A DNA stretch of 64,000 nt from contig JAXGGA010004423.1 of the NCBI GenBank assembly GCA_038373865.1, positions 24,633-88,632 of the forward strand, in the 5' to 3' direction. Source of the stretch: Uloborus plumipes (taxonomy: Eukaryota; Arthropoda; Arachnida; Araneae; Uloboridae). Positions 23,210 through 35,799 of this stretch are shown here, one piece after another. The position numbers and the translations under genes are program-made. Under the pieces are notes generated by a model, which searched no databases, had not been told where the DNA came from, and was given only the letters and a program-made list of their open reading frames with translations. Position 1 is the stretch's first letter, and each line of letters opens with the position of its first letter.

Positions 23210-24030
23210 CTCTCTTAATACATTCACATACACATAGGCGTGTGAGAAATTATTAAAAAAAACTTTAATGATATGAATGATATAAAAAGTTTCACGATAT
23301 AAAAAGTTTTTTTCTCGAACCATTTCTCTGCATCCTCTTCCGTTAAAAGCTCATGCTTTTTCGGAATATTTCCCCCACGTATTTTTAAGAGGCCGCAGAT
23401 CCCTGCCAAATTTGAGTTAACATTTGATGCACGCTGTCCTCCTTTTCACATTTTTTTCAATGGGCCCTCTATGTAAAGTTAAAGTTTTAACAAAACCATT
23501 ATCATAAAAACAAACTTTTTTCCCCGAAAGATAAAGGTTCAAGCAAAAGCTGCCTTAATACAGAACTCCCTCGTTTTTACTTTTATTTGCTTGAGGTTGA
23601 TTAGAATATAAAGTTGAATATTTTAATGTTTTCAGAAAATTTTTTAAACTAAACATTAAATAACTTTTTTAATTCATAAAATAATTTCTGTAAAATACTT
23701 GGATTTTGTATCTACATTGTATTAAAAAAATGAAAAGCACCTTTTTAATTTTAAAGTTCTGACAAAAAGTCCCTTTTTAACTGAACTAAAGTGCCTTTTT
23801 TCCGGGAAGTGCCCTGCCCCGCATTCCGTGTGTTTCTCTTTATGGGCTGCGTCAAAGACACTTTGAAGCTGTTAACCTCGAGCATTTGTAAATTGAAAAC
23901 AAACTTGTTATGTTTTCTTTATTTTCGTGTATCAGTTACTTTAGTGTGAGTAATAGTTTAAAAAAGAGGAGAGAGGTAATAGTTTAAAAAAGAAATCGGT
24001 CATTTTTTTCGTTCAAGCCCTATATTTTAT
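23210..24030. other. No gene seen
   Basis: AT-rich, nothing recognisable on either strand. Confidence 0.45.
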
Positions 24031-24031
24031 G

Positions 24032-25432
24032 TAGGGTTGGTTCGGGTAACTGGGCCGCTGGGGTAAGTGGGCTACCCCCCCTTAAAACTGAAACGCGCAT
24101 ATGATTTTTGTACTTTTTTTGTACTGATCATGTTATATTTCATCACAATGAATGGTTTTGCATATATTTGGGTTTCGTGGGACTTTTTTTTGGACCTTGG
24201 GGCCTACTGGCATATTGTTTCAATCAATATTTTAAAACCAATTAATTGCTAAAGATAATCTAACTCACAAGAACTTATTAATTGCAGTTTCACTGTCCTT
24301 AAAATGACATTTTCCTTAAACCTTTTTTGGACTTTGATTATGCTGGCGAACGCATAGTTTTTGCGATATAAGACGAAAATGAAAAAATGCACCCAAAATC
24401 CCTGGTGGCGCTGCAAGCGCACCCCCTACCACCGAGGACTTTTAGTACGTTCATCAGGAGCCCTTTTTGCAAGTGTGTGCCAATTTTTAAAACTATATTA
24501 TTATTTTTTCACCATTATTTTGGGCCTTCGTGTGCTGAACTATGGAAGAGGGAAAAATAGTGAACTAGCACATATTTTGGTCCTCCTTCATTCCTCGGCT
24601 CTTTCCTCCACAACCTATGCATCCCCGTTTCAAGAAATCAAATCACTTTAATGACCGGTACTACTTCATGTCGAAAAAAGAAAAGAATCATATCATCACT
24701 GAGGCGGCTCCAAAAATAGAAACGAGGGGAAAAATAGTGGGTTTTTTAAAAATTGACAAACTTTGAAGTTTAATATCTCGGCAACTATTATAGCTATAAT
24801 AAAAACAAAAAAAGCGTTTTAAAGAAAATTTTATGCTCTTTAATTCATTACTGACATTTTTTTTCGAGAGTAAATAGTTTTTGAGATATAAGACGAAAAC
24901 TGAAAAAACACCCATAAAACACCAGGTGGCGCTGCGAGCTCCCCCTCACCACCAGGGACTTTTAGTATGTTCATCAGGAGACCTTCCTGTACCTGTGTGC
25001 CAATTTTTAAAACTACATGTTTTTTTTTTTTTGTTTTTTCAAACCCTTTATTCACCAGACTATAAGTAGATATCTCGTGAATGGATACATCTGCAAAAAA
25101 GTATTTCCTGCTAAAATGTTACATACTTTATCAGGTAGGACATGCAAACCCCTTTTTTAGATATGCTCACTTTAAATATAAGTAAATGGGGGTTGGCCCA
25201 CTTACCCCTTCTTACGGGGAAAGTGAGTTTCCCACGTCATTTGTTAAAGAATACGATAGTTAAAAACATTAAAAGCATTTTTTTAGGAAATAATGCTGAA
25301 CTTGTGTTTATTAATAATGTCCAAGATAAAATAAGTCAACAAGTTTGAACTTTTTTTGCTTTAAAGCTGTTGTATAAGGCTTTGAAAACGAACTGTTCTA
25401 AAAAGGGGGTCCACTTACCCTAACCAACCCTA
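24032..25432. mobile_element. TIR element (TAGGGTTGGTTMGGGTAA ends) with internal tandem duplication
   Basis: Left end TAGGGTTGGTTCGGGTAACT and the reverse complement of the right end TAGGGTTGGTTAGGGTAAGT match over about 24 of 26 bases. GGGTAAGTGG-type motifs repeat subterminally (24062, 25196). Inside, a segment of about 140 bp (GATATAAGACGAAAA to GTGTGCCAATTTTTAAAACT) is present twice, at 24364-24496 and 24887-25013. No transposase is recognisable; superfamily not assigned. Confidence 0.6.
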
Positions 25433-25433
25433 A

Positions 25434-26545
25434 CATTAATCTCTTTTGTTTTCCTTTTTTATGTACACGAACATTAAAATTTTAATGCTTATTTATTTGA
25501 AAATAAAGTTTGAAAAGTCAACTAAGAGCTATGGAGTTTTTTATTTTGAAGACACAAGCGTTTGTGGCTAGTTTTCGTGTAAAAACTTAATGTTAAATTC
25601 TTTGATAAAATGTCCAGTTTTATTTAGAGTCTGGTTTCTTTTTTATCAAGTCGCAGGCACCTGCAGAGTATCTAATTTAAAGAGCTTAACACACTTAATT
25701 TAAAGGAAGCAACGGATCCTGAACCTTGAAATTTTAGGAACATGCTGTTGAAAAAGGAATTTTTAACGGTAGTTTGAAGGGAAAAACTTTAAAGGCTTTC
25801 TTTTTAACGAGTTAATTTTTGTAAAAGGTCTAACTTTAGTGACAGGTTTTCATTTAATAAGTTTTTAATAAATAAATTGTGATTTAAAAACACCTTTCTA
25901 AGAAAGACTTTTTGTAAACTGCCTGCTTTAAATCATTATTGTTTTGACAAAGAAAATTTTTTCTTAAATCAAATTTTTCAAACTCTTGCTCCAAGTAAAG
26001 TTTATTCTTTTGGCTGTGGAATTTTGCTTTGTGTTCTTTTCAACAGAAAGGTTTTTGTGAAAAATATTAGTTTAAAATAGCGGATTTTGTATGAAGATTA
26101 TTTAAAAAAAAATCAAATTTAGCAAAATTTTCAGGAAAAAAGAAGTGGTGTAATAGTTTAGCTAAAAATGTTAAATTTTTATTTTTGAGGAAGCTTTATT
26201 AGTTTAGTAGAATTTCATGAAATTACAACAAGCAAAATTTTATTTTGCATCTGTCTTAAAGTAGTAATTAGTTTTGAGAAAAGATTTTACAAATTAATAG
26301 AATAGGCTCGCACATTTTTTTTTCGTGCATAAAATTCGTGCAAAAGTTTTTGTGCATAAAATTCTACTTTCAAAAGAAAAAATATTTTTGAAGATAATTT
26401 TCAAAAGTTTTATTTAGGGATTACATAACTCTGGAAACTCTTAGAGCAGTTTTACTGTGTCGATAGTATGCTGGTAAGAAAAACCGTTTTACGGGATTTT
26501 CTCCCCAATGTACCATTAAAGAATGATATTCGTAAACTTGCTCAA
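25434..26545. other. No gene seen
   Basis: Strongly AT-rich, no frame resembling a protein. Confidence 0.5.
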
Positions 26546-26549
26546 TATC

Positions 26550-26639
26550 AAAAATAATAATAATAAAAGATGTAACGATACTAATATGCAAAAAGAAAAC
26601 AACAATAACAATAATAACAGTAATAATAATAATAATAAC

Positions 26640-26675
<36 letters not shown>

Positions 26676-26748
26676 TAAAATAATGAGAATAATGATAATA
26701 ATAAAATAATACTAATAAAAATAAAATAATAATAATAATAATAGAAAG
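26550..26748. repeat. (AAT)n microsatellite, imperfect
   Basis: Long run of AAT/AAC triplets with interruptions, longest pure part about 26625-26675. Confidence 0.9.
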
Positions 26749-26962
26749 CAACTATTGCTGGAATTTTTTTCAAGAAATGAAAATACTCCTTGATGGTTTG
26801 AAGAAGTCTTACAGAACACGGTCACAGAAACAGTAAATGCTCTATAACTACGTTTGCCACGGAGTAGGCAAGTGCCAGTTATTGTAAATTTAACTTTTTG
26901 AATTAGGAGGAAAAGGACAAATTTGATATTCGTGTTTCGTTCATACCAATGTGATTCTAATT

Positions 26963-27132
26963 ACGTCGAGTCTCGATAACACAAAGTCCCAATTGACCGG
27001 TTAAAAGCTTCGAGCTATCGGTAATTCGAACTATAGAAAGTTCCAATTCAAGAGTTCGGATTCTAATTAAAATTTCGAAATAAAGGAATATTCGAAACAT
27101 AGGGCTTCAAGTTATTGAGGCTCAACTGTAAT
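26963..27132. mobile_element. Short Tigger-like MITE
   Basis: Left ACGTCGAGTCTCGATAACAC and right ...TTATTGAGGCTCAACTGTA are imperfect inverted partners; the right end, read inverted, TACAGTTGAGCCTCAATAAC, is typical of Tigger/pogo TIRs. The interior (about 110 bases) repeats TTCGAA-containing words. No coding sequence. Confidence 0.45.
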
Positions 27133-27236
27133 TTTCAGGATAAAATACAATTGTGAAAGAAAACTGGCCTCCTTTCAAACTAATAATACGTCCATTTCCG
27201 ATTACAAACTGGATGTTAGTTTTTCCATTTCGTCGG

Positions 27237-27686
27237 TTGGTGGTTGGTTTCATGTCACAGATAGAAAATTAAATAGGACCGATGGTCCTATGAACAGCAT
27301 CAGCGATACGAAGACAATTTTCTTTGTATAATTCTGGTCACGGATTGTCACTTATTTGTTGCAATTGGGCCATCATAACGGGGCAGTTGAAAAGGTGCTT
27401 GGGGCTTAGTTCTGCATCTGGGCAATTTTTGCAGAGGCAATACTTTCTTGTCCCGTCTTTATGTATCTTCATCCCCCTGAAGTGTCCTGTCCTAAGTCTT
27501 GTTAATGTACTGGTAAGGGTTCTACTGGTACTGATTTCTGGAATTTGGAATTTTATTTTGATTTTTTTGTCGATTGGTTCTGCTCTAGCTACAGAATTAA
27601 TATCGCAGAGAGTGACTTTGGTAACTCTGTTGGTATTTAATTGTCTTGCTCCTTTTGCCAAAGTATCAGCTATTTCGTTTTCAGTA
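27237..27686 (-). pseudogene. 5'-truncated LINE 3' end (RNase H tail and Cys/His knuckle)
   Basis: The - strand frame reads NEIADTLAKGARQL, matching the C-terminal RNase H motif of non-LTR retrotransposons, then TRLRTGHFRGMKIH and CLCKNCPDAELSPKHLFNCP, a Cys/His pattern seen after RNase H in such elements. ATTTCGTCGG stands at 27227-27236 and again at 27687-27696, consistent with a target duplication around a 5'-truncated insertion. The upstream methionine of the open frame lies in flanking DNA. Confidence 0.65.
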
Positions 27687-27704
27687 ATTTCGTCGGTGGT
27701 CAAA

Positions 27705-29190
27705 CAATATCGAGGGATAATTCCACAGAAAAAAGAAATTTTTAAGGATGAGGTGGAAGGTGGGTTGGGAAGAAGAAAAAAACCTTCGACTTTTTAACCA
27801 GCAGAAAGATTGAAATTTTGAAAGGAAAAACTGGAAAACTTACGAGATAAAAAATTTAACAGTGAAATAATTACTGAACATGAAGCTTAGCTATAACTTA
27901 AGTTTAAGGCTTGATTGGCTTAAAAGTTAAAGCATGTATCTTATTTTTTTCCCTAACACTGAAACTAGAGAGTCTTAGGGCACGTACATATTTAAATATT
28001 TATTAAAAAGCACTCAACATAATATCTGACACTAAAGTAGAGTCCTACAAAAAAAAAAAAAAAAAGGTCGAAACAATATTAATCTGTCAGTGTTGAAAAG
28101 AGGGCGGGGTTAAATTCAATTTCCGAAGTAAAGCAATTTATGTCGAAAAGTTGGCTCCTCCTACTTTTGGCATTTGAAGCTTCTAACGCCGATACCAATC
28201 ACCTTTATTGAAGGTCAAAGATCTTCTCTAAACTAGCTAGCTGCATGAAGATGTTGACAAAGAGACAGTGGAAATGCAAATAAAGAGACATTTTTCCTAT
28301 GAAAATATTTTACTGCGTCGATATGATATCCGCAGTAAATGTCCTTGAAACTTTTCGGTTGTTGTGTTAACTCTTTTCATGGAAGTGAAAAGGTTAAAGA
28401 TTACTTTCACAAGCATTCAAATTCTATCAAGTATTTAGGTTTTGTTCTAGTTCTTCAATAAGAAACTAAAACTTATTAGTGACCTTTTACAGATGTCAAA
28501 TTCTGCAAACACCAAAACCTCTTCTAAAATCTAAACTTGTCTCATCTTTTTCTTTTGTATCAAATTGGTCCTCAATACACTTACGTTGAAAAAAATATTA
28601 TCACTAACTCTTTTTCGAGATTAAAATTCGTCGTTGTTCGACATTCTGAAAATACTAATTATTGCTCCTTCGATCTTATAATAGTTAAACTCGTTGAACA
28701 CAGTTTCAGGCTTTGCTTTTGTGCTTTTGTCGCAACCTCGTTCATGATTTTACTAAGTAGTCTGTAGCTCAGCCTCTTTTGTCCATTCAAACTGACTTCA
28801 GACGAGAGGCAATTATAAATTTTCAGTTTTTTTTAGAAATCAGGATGGTTTATTGATTTCACTTTGTTGTGGCCAGTGAAATTCATTCTCTAAAATTAAA
28901 TATTTTGCTTTTTTTGCATTGATGAATGCAGTGGTTAGTATCAAAATTATATTGAAATCCATTTTGAAAATTTTACATTGGAAACTAACTAAATAAATAA
29001 ATATAAATAATAATATTAAAAAATGTTCCGCGCGTTGCCTGCTTTATTTTTCCGAAAGATTTTTTTTCCGTTTGAAAAGCATTTGAAGTATGGCTTAATT
29101 TTTCTTTTCTTTTGTGAGCTGGCAGCATTATGCAATTATGTACAAAGAAAAATTATTTGAGTTGGTTTTGAAGTAAATTGGGCTTGTTTC
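27705..29190. other. No gene seen
   Basis: AT-rich, an A-run at 28049-28065. Nothing recognisable. Confidence 0.5.
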
Positions 29191-29403
29191 ATTTTTAGCC
29201 TACTTTCCCGTTAAAAATAAAAGAGACGAAAAAAAGCATTAAAATTGGCTTAATGCATCTAAAAAATGTCGCCAAGTCCAAAAAATATCGCCAAGCTCAA
29301 AAAATATCGCCAAGTAAAAAAAAGTCAAAAAGAAACAAAAAAATGACATAAATATCGAAAAATTAAAAATTTGAAAGTAGGGTATTGAGATGGGGAATTT
29401 GTG

Positions 29404-29476
29404 CGTCGGTCGGTCTGTCGGTCGGTCTGTCGGTCGGTCGGTCTGTCGGTCGGTCGGTCTGTCGGTCTGTCTGTCC
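29404..29476. repeat. (TCGG/TCTG)n microsatellite
   Basis: Tetranucleotide run inside the 1.76-kb element; a shorter version is at 60523-60560 in its sister copy. Confidence 0.9.
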
Positions 29477-30200
29477 CCCCCTAATAACTTTTGAATGAAC
29501 ATTCCGATTTGGACAAACTTTTTTTTGTTGGAAAGATCTCGGCGAGTACAGCTCATTCCCATATTTGATTTTTCGATTTGAACAATTTTTGGTTCAACTT
29601 TGAGCCGTTCAAACAACCGGTCCCGCGATACTAACTTTTGAATGAACAGTCCGATTTGAACAAACTTTTTTTTGTTCGAAAGGTCTTTTCAAGGATACTT
29701 CATTCCCGTATCTACATTTTCGATTTGAACAATTTTTCGTTCAACATTGAACCGTTCAAGCAACCTTTCCCCACCTAATAACTTTTAAGTGAACCGTCCG
29801 AATTGAATAAAGTTTTTTTTGTTCGAAAGATCTTATCAAGAATACTTTATTCCCGTTTTTAAATTTCCGATTTGAACAATTTTTCGTTCAACATTGAACC
29901 GTTCAAACAAGCTCTCACCCCTAATAACTTTTGAGTGAACCGTCTGATTTGAACAAACTTTTTTTTGTTCAAAAGATCTCAGCAAGGATGCTTCATTACC
30001 GTATTTAAATTTTCAGTTTGAACATTTTTTTTGTTCAACATTGAACTGTTCAAACAACCTTTCCCCACCTAATAACTTTTAAGTGAACCGTCCGAATTGA
30101 ATAAACTTTTTTTTGTTCGAAAGATCTCGGAGAGGCTCATTCCTATATTTCACTTTTCAATTTGAACCATTTTTCGTTCAATGATGAACCGTTCAGAAAA
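29476..30200. repeat. Five tandem units of about 146 bp
   Basis: Units start at about 29478, 29624, 29769, 29918 and 30065. Each holds TAATAACTTTTGARTGAAC, AAACTTTTTTTTGTTCGAAA, GATCTCGGCAAGGATACTTC and GAACCGTTCAAACAA. Open frames through the units on the - strand reflect repetition only. Confidence 0.8.
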
Positions 30201-31397
30201 CATTTTAACATGAGCGCCTACGGAGAAATTTAAATTGAATGTTGATTCTGAACTTCAAGGCGGATTTCCTTCAAACTAACTTTGTAAGAAAATGGTTTTG
30301 ATAAATAATGTATTGTAAAGTACTTTTTTGAATAATCTTCTGTGAGGACTCTGATTCCGACTCCGACTCCGCAAACGTGGCGGAAATGCAGTTTCAGAAA
30401 GAATGACTGACTGGGCAGACGATTTTTTGTATATTTATTTATTTGTTTTGTTTAATTTATTATTATTTTTTTTTACCAGACGATTTTTTTTGTTAACAAA
30501 AATTTTTCATTCACGAGAGCATTTTATTCCTTATTTATATTCAACAACTGGCAACGGATTAAAAATGAAATTCAAGACATTTTATTAACGAACGAGTTTT
30601 TTTTTCTTTCTTTGATAAAATGTGTTTTGAAGTTCTTTGTACTTTTATTTTATTTATTTTTTTTTTCTTTTGAAAACGATTGTGGAATTTTTCTACGGAA
30701 GAACTATAGCAGTTACATTCTTTTAAAGGTGCGACAAAACTTTATTGACTCGTTTATTTACTTTTTACGTGTCTATTTTATCTGATGAGAGGGGTATATT
30801 TTGCTTTCAGAAATCAGCTTTAAGTGCAAAAAGATATGTTTGACATAATTTTTAGTTTTAGATAATCAAGAGAATATTGATCAGATGCTACAATGCCTAT
30901 GTCGATGTACGGGAAAGTAGGCTCGTTTAGTTCTTGACAGAACTTCTTGTTATTTTTCAACTTCCCATTCAAATACCAACTAAAATGATGCGATTTTTAA
31001 CTTTTATGCTATGGATTATCTTGTACTGCTAAAAATATGAGTTAGTTGAGCAATTTCTGAGGAGAATGTTGTTGATGTTACCCGTTCGTTCTTACAGTGG
31101 CAGAGTAGTAACAGTATGATGCATTGAATTGTTTTGAAACAAAACGGCTTTTTACAGCAGTTTTCGGCTTGGTTGAGAGAGTTTCGTTCAAACTCGCTTT
31201 GTGGAGTTTTCCCCAATGGAGCATCAAATGATGGGGGAGAAAAAAACGCTCTTGAAGATTCATGAGCTGGTTTTGACACTAAGCCCCCCACCCACAGTGG
31301 TTATTTTTACGCGTGTTAACTCTTCGCTTTGTCATTTTGCATATTATTGTTGTTATAGTAATATTAATAACAATAAAACAACAACAACAGCAACAAT

Positions 31398-31428
31398 AAT
31401 AAAATAGTTATTATTATTATTGTTGTTG

Positions 31429-31505
<77 letters not shown>

Positions 31506-31515
31506 GTTGTTGTTG

Positions 31516-31558
<43 letters not shown>

Positions 31559-31571
31559 GTTGTTGTTGTTG

Positions 31572-31632
<61 letters not shown>
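31398..31632. repeat. (ATT)n / (GTT)n microsatellite
   Basis: About 235 bases of ATT triplets with three GTT-rich interruptions. The long open frame through it (poly-Leu/Tyr/Ile) is an artefact. Confidence 0.95.
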
Positions 31633-31634
<2 letters not shown>

Positions 31635-32200
31635 TTCGCAGTCGATGAATCTCCCCTTATTGATTCTTTTTTATTTACTACTTTTTTCGACTTTTTAAAA
31701 TATTTTTTTTTACATTTATATAGTAACATTTAACTTCTTTCTCTATTTAACTTCTTTCAGAATAGTACGAAAAAAAGTCACGTTTCTGAGTGAGATAAAA
31801 CTAACCAATCTCAATAAATCGCAGAATCCGCTCGGAAGGTAAAAAAGAAGGAAGCAAATAAATAAATAAATAAATAAATTCTCTCTCTCAGACGCAAGGC
31901 CGGAGCAGCGTCTACTTTAATAAGGATTCCGTCTGTGCACAAATACCTCCTGGCCCGTCCACATCCTCTATTATCTCTCGACGTTGTATTGATCGGTTTT
32001 TCGCTGCTTATTCGATCAGGCCGACAACAGATGCGCTGCCTTGCTGTTATGAATGAATTATTAAGGTGGAGGCGATGGGAAACCTCCTCGGGATATCAGT
32101 AGTACGGAGTTCCCAGTTTGGGAGGTAGGAATCAGGTTCTCTTGGTTATCCACGTTTTCGAGAGGGAGAGATGCACACTTACGTTGCCCCGTAGATGAGG
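31633..32200. other. No gene; compositionally distinct block 31880-32195
   Basis: An (AAAT)n run is followed by about 300 bases of balanced composition (GGCCGGAGCAGCGTCTAC, GGCCCGTCCACATCC) unlike the AT-rich surroundings. It has no long frame and no similarity to the repeats in this window. It might be a non-coding exon or regulatory element; nothing more can be said. Confidence 0.3.
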
Positions 32201-32206
32201 TATATG

Positions 32207-32665
32207 CACTAAAAAGTCGATGTTGTTTTTACAGTATAATACAGCTAATTTTATTGTAACAAACTGTAAAAGGTGCTAATTTTGCAGCAATAAACAGTAA
32301 ACTTGATAACTTCACACTTATAAACTGTAAAATTGCTGTTTTACAGTAGTAAACAACTGTGCATTCTACCGTTTTAAACTGGAACCTATGCTGCCAATAT
32401 TTTACTGTTGTTTTTACAGAAAAATACAGTTTATTTTATATTATAAACTGTAAAATTGTAATAAACTGTGGTACTAATCTAAAAGTGAATGTTGTTTTTA
32501 CAATACAATACAGCTAATTTTATAGTTATAAACTGTAAAAATTGCTAATTTTACAGTAATAAACTATAAAATTGCTAATTTTAGTTCATTACCGTGCACT
32601 TTAGTTTCAAACTAGAACCTCGGCTGCCAGTATTATACTGTAAAAACAAGTTTATTTTTGCAGTG
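32207..32665 (+). mobile_element. ACTGTAAAA dimeric MITE, copy C
   Basis: Starts CACTAAAAAGTCGATGTTG, ends TTTATTTTTGCAGTG. Two modules end near 32390 and 32635 (AACTGGAACCTATGCTGCC, AACCTCGGCTGCCAGT), and a second left-end-like sequence TGAATGTTGTTTTTACAATA starts the second module at about 32487, making the dimer structure plain. Confidence 0.7.
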
Positions 32666-32669
32666 TGTG

Positions 32670-34200
32670 TATAAATGAACGTTCAAAAATAAAAAAATAA
32701 CTGGTCCCTCCCTAAAGTTAAAAATAATTTTTCTCCATTATCTTTTTTTTTTCGTTTATTTCTTCAAAACTTAAGTAGAAAATTTTAAAACTTTTTTTAA
32801 AATGAAGCACGTATGTAGGAAATTGCTTTGGAGGGAGTAATATTGCAGTAGGCGGTCAGTGTAAAAGAAGGCAAGAAAGTCACGAATTTCGAATTCAAGG
32901 GTAACGTAATATCAAGACTTTTTCATTAGTTCTTCTTTTAATAGAACAGTTGTCCTGTTTTAATCATTATAACAACATTTCTAAGAAACCGTTTCTAAAA
33001 AAACTTCTACCGTGTATTTTTACAACTTTTTAGTGAAATTATAAAAGGTTTAATGATGAATAGGCTTAAAATGTTGAAAATGTGTTTAACCCCCACATTC
33101 GAAGCAATTTAGTACGCAACGTTTTTTTTACTTAAAAAAAATATTTGTCTTTGAAGGTTCTTTAAAAACATTTTAAAGCAACCTTTTTTTAGGAGAACAA
33201 GGCTGTCGCGGGGGTGGGGGGAGGCACACTTTCACTTTTCTTGATCCATTCCATAAACTATTTCTGTATCCAGCTCTTTCTTTTGCTAAGTTTTGTTACT
33301 CGTAAAAGCACAATCAGGGGCGATATATGAAAATAACCTTTAAAGACTTGCTTAAATATTTACGAGCATTTTATTTGTTTACAAATAGAAGATAACTACA
33401 AATAAAAATTTTGAGCCATTGAGGTTTCTTGGACTGTACCGTCTGTCAACAATTAAACCGCGTGAAAAGCTTAGAATTTTATTTAAAAGTATGCTAAAAA
33501 AGGATATAAATCCAGTTCTTAATTAATTACATCATGAGCTAAAAAAAGGTCTTCCGATTGCTGCCGATATTTACAGACGGGTGAGTATATTTTCACCGTG
33601 GAAATCGAGAAAGAATGCTCTAATTCGGCTTTTAATCAATCTGTACGGGAATCAAAGTCATATATAAATGAATTTGGGCTTACTGGGATTTTTGGCAAAT
33701 TCCAATTCCTTTTATTCATTCGACTCTTAATCATGCACAAAAAAGATTTTACTTTTAATTATCTTTCCATTTTTTACAACCTTCGTTAGAAAATCCAGTC
33801 TGTCATTATTATTTTTTTTAAGAAACGTATTTGTTTGAAACTAGTAAAAAAACATACACATGATATGTATAGACGAAAGGATAAGAAAATATTTACTTAC
33901 CGAAAAACAAATAACGATCATTTAGCAGTTTAAACAATGAATTATTTTTCCCAGATAAACAGCACCACTTGGTTGAAAATAATATTTTGGCATCCGTCGA
34001 GCATTTTAAGGATGATTCTTGTATTGTAGTTGTTTTAAGGTCTTATCTGCCTTTTGTATAATAAGGAATGGTGTAATTTCAAAACAAAATGTAGCTATTT
34101 TGTGAAGCTGTTAATCATACCACTTGGGTGCCAGAGCACGAGTATATACATCCTCCCTATTTAAAGTAGAATTAGTGCGGCTTCCATTCCATTTTTTTTC
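32670..34200. other. No gene seen
   Basis: AT-rich, with a G-rich patch at 33207-33222. No gene or repeat family recognised. Confidence 0.5.
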
Positions 34201-34216
34201 TTTACGAGCACTATTT

Positions 34217-34330
34217 GGGTGGAAGTCTGATTTAGTTTAACACACTTGCCATAAGACCCGATTCGTTGTGTAGTCAGCCATTCACAACGCACACATTTCC
34301 ACAGAGAATGGAGGCTTAACTCTCTTACAG
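34217..34330 (-). mobile_element. SINE body fragment
   Basis: GGTGGAAGTCTGATTTAG, CATAAGACCCG and CATTCACAACGCACA correspond in order to the body of the SINE at 15481-15604. The tRNA-like head is absent. Confidence 0.6.
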
Positions 34331-34744
34331 GAGTGTCCTTTGTTAGTTCAGGGTCACAAGAGGGTTAAAAGATTCCATCATGACATGAAATTTCTTCTTG
34401 ATTTATTTGGTATTTTGCATTTTATCTATCCTGACTATTTATTTCAATGATATTCCAGAACAAAATTTTAATTACATTTTCACGATGTTTGTTCAAATTT
34501 ACTACATATGCCTTTTTTCGTTACAAATGTAAAACTATAAACCGTAAAAATGTTTTATTTCGTGCCTCTTAAAGCAATTAAAATCATGGTTAAGGATTGT
34601 TTTCTAATTTTGCAGGGATAATTGATTCTGGAATAGAATTTACGATAATCGTAATCTTATATCTTTTAGAACATAAGAAAAAAGAAATAAGAACGAAAAG
34701 GTAAACAAGTCAAATAAACAAATCCGCCATTAAAAAGAAAAAAA

Positions 34745-34861
34745 CTACTGGCATATTGTTTCAATCAATATTTTAAAACCAATTAATTGCTAAAGATAAT
34801 CTAACTCACAAGAACTTATTAATTGCAGTTTCACTGTCCTTAAAATGACATTTTCCTTAAA
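34745..34861. repeat. 117-bp exact copy of part of the 24-kb TIR element
   Basis: Base-for-base identical to 24204-24320 (both begin CTACTGGCATATTG and end TTTTCCTTAAA). Flanking sequences differ on both sides. Confidence 0.9.
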
Positions 34862-35790
34862 TTTCCGACTGTTTTTTTTAATCACCAAAAAAGCTTAAGT
34901 TTTGCTGACATTTAATGACCGTTAGCTCTTTTCATTTCCACAGGAGAGAAAAAGCCGCTTTAAACCGGTTTTATTTAATCAAGGGAGAAATTCTTCGCGC
35001 CTTCCATTAAACAGAAGAATGCAAACATTGCAAAACTTTTATCGATTTGAAGTGCTAAATATGAAATGCTGAGGAATTCAAAATAATTTAACTTTTTTCC
35101 CTTCCATATTATCATTGCTGCTTTGTGAGTTCAGTCTATGATTTTTTTTAGCAAAAATATAAAATGGCACACGAATTTCATACTTTTTAAAAATCATATA
35201 CCTTTTTTCTCTCTTGAAAATGAAGGTACTTCTATGTAGATTGCACTAACAAATTAAAGCAAAAATGCTTCGTTGGTTTTCGCGAGAACACAAAAGCACT
35301 TAATGAGTTCCGTTTTTCTTTAGAACTATTTTTTTTTAAGCAGAAATAAAAAAAAAATGTTTCAATTTTTTTTTTTTGACAAAAACCTTTGCTTTTCACT
35401 TTTTATTTGCTATTGTATTCAAAGTAAAAATGCGCAATTTAAATCTAAAAACACTTTCTCTGAGATTAATCAAGTCAATTTTAATCCTTAGGGTCTGGTG
35501 GGGTAAAATGATCAAAGGCTTAAAGTGTTCATACATAAAAATCTGTTGTAGCTCGAAACAAATATTCGAATGAGTTTTTAATTTTGATTTTGACCCTAAA
35601 GAATTAAGTTTTTAGTTCTAAATTTCAATTCTAGAAGTACTTTACTCTGTGAAATAATTAGTTTTGTTCAACTTTGAAATATTTTAAAATCTAAGCACTT
35701 CTTTTAGCTTCTCTAAAATTTTGTTAATCTGAATTTTCGTCAGTTTGACTGTGAAGAAAGATTCCCGCATATCTTGAGAACACTTTCTCA
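34862..35790. other. No gene; TIR-like motif at 35489
   Basis: AT-rich. TAGGGTCTGGTGGGGTAAAA at 35489 resembles the TIR of the element at 24032, and a similar ATGGGGTAAAGTGGTCA occurs at 37263, but in the same orientation, so no element can be closed. Confidence 0.35.
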
Positions 35791-35799
35791 TTAAGACTT

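Larger units (their letters stand above)
29192..30952. mobile_element. 1.76-kb non-autonomous element, copy 1 (minisatellite core)
   Basis: It begins near AGCCTACTTTCCCGTTAAAA and near its right end has the inverted ACGGGAAAGTAGGCT, then CGTTTAGTTCTTGACAGAAC and TTCTTGTTA. A copy of nearly identical sequence and layout is at 60291-62042, and the two stop matching at the same points, which fixes the borders. In order: three 19-bp units with ATCGCCAAG, a TCGG/TCTG microsatellite (29404-29476), five units of about 146 bp beginning CCTAATAACTTTTGA, and a unique 3' part. No protein is evident. Helitron-like or TIR class is undecided. Confidence 0.7.

Noticed and set aside
29239..29616. - strand frame repeated at 60413-60700 (MFERLKVEPKIVQI...)
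   Set aside because: Although present in both sister elements, it runs through the TCGG/TCTG run and the 146-bp units and its variants break in other units, so it reflects DNA repeats and not a conserved protein.
31420..31698. Open frame of poly-Leu, poly-Tyr and poly-Ile
   Set aside because: It is a translation of the ATT/GTT microsatellite.
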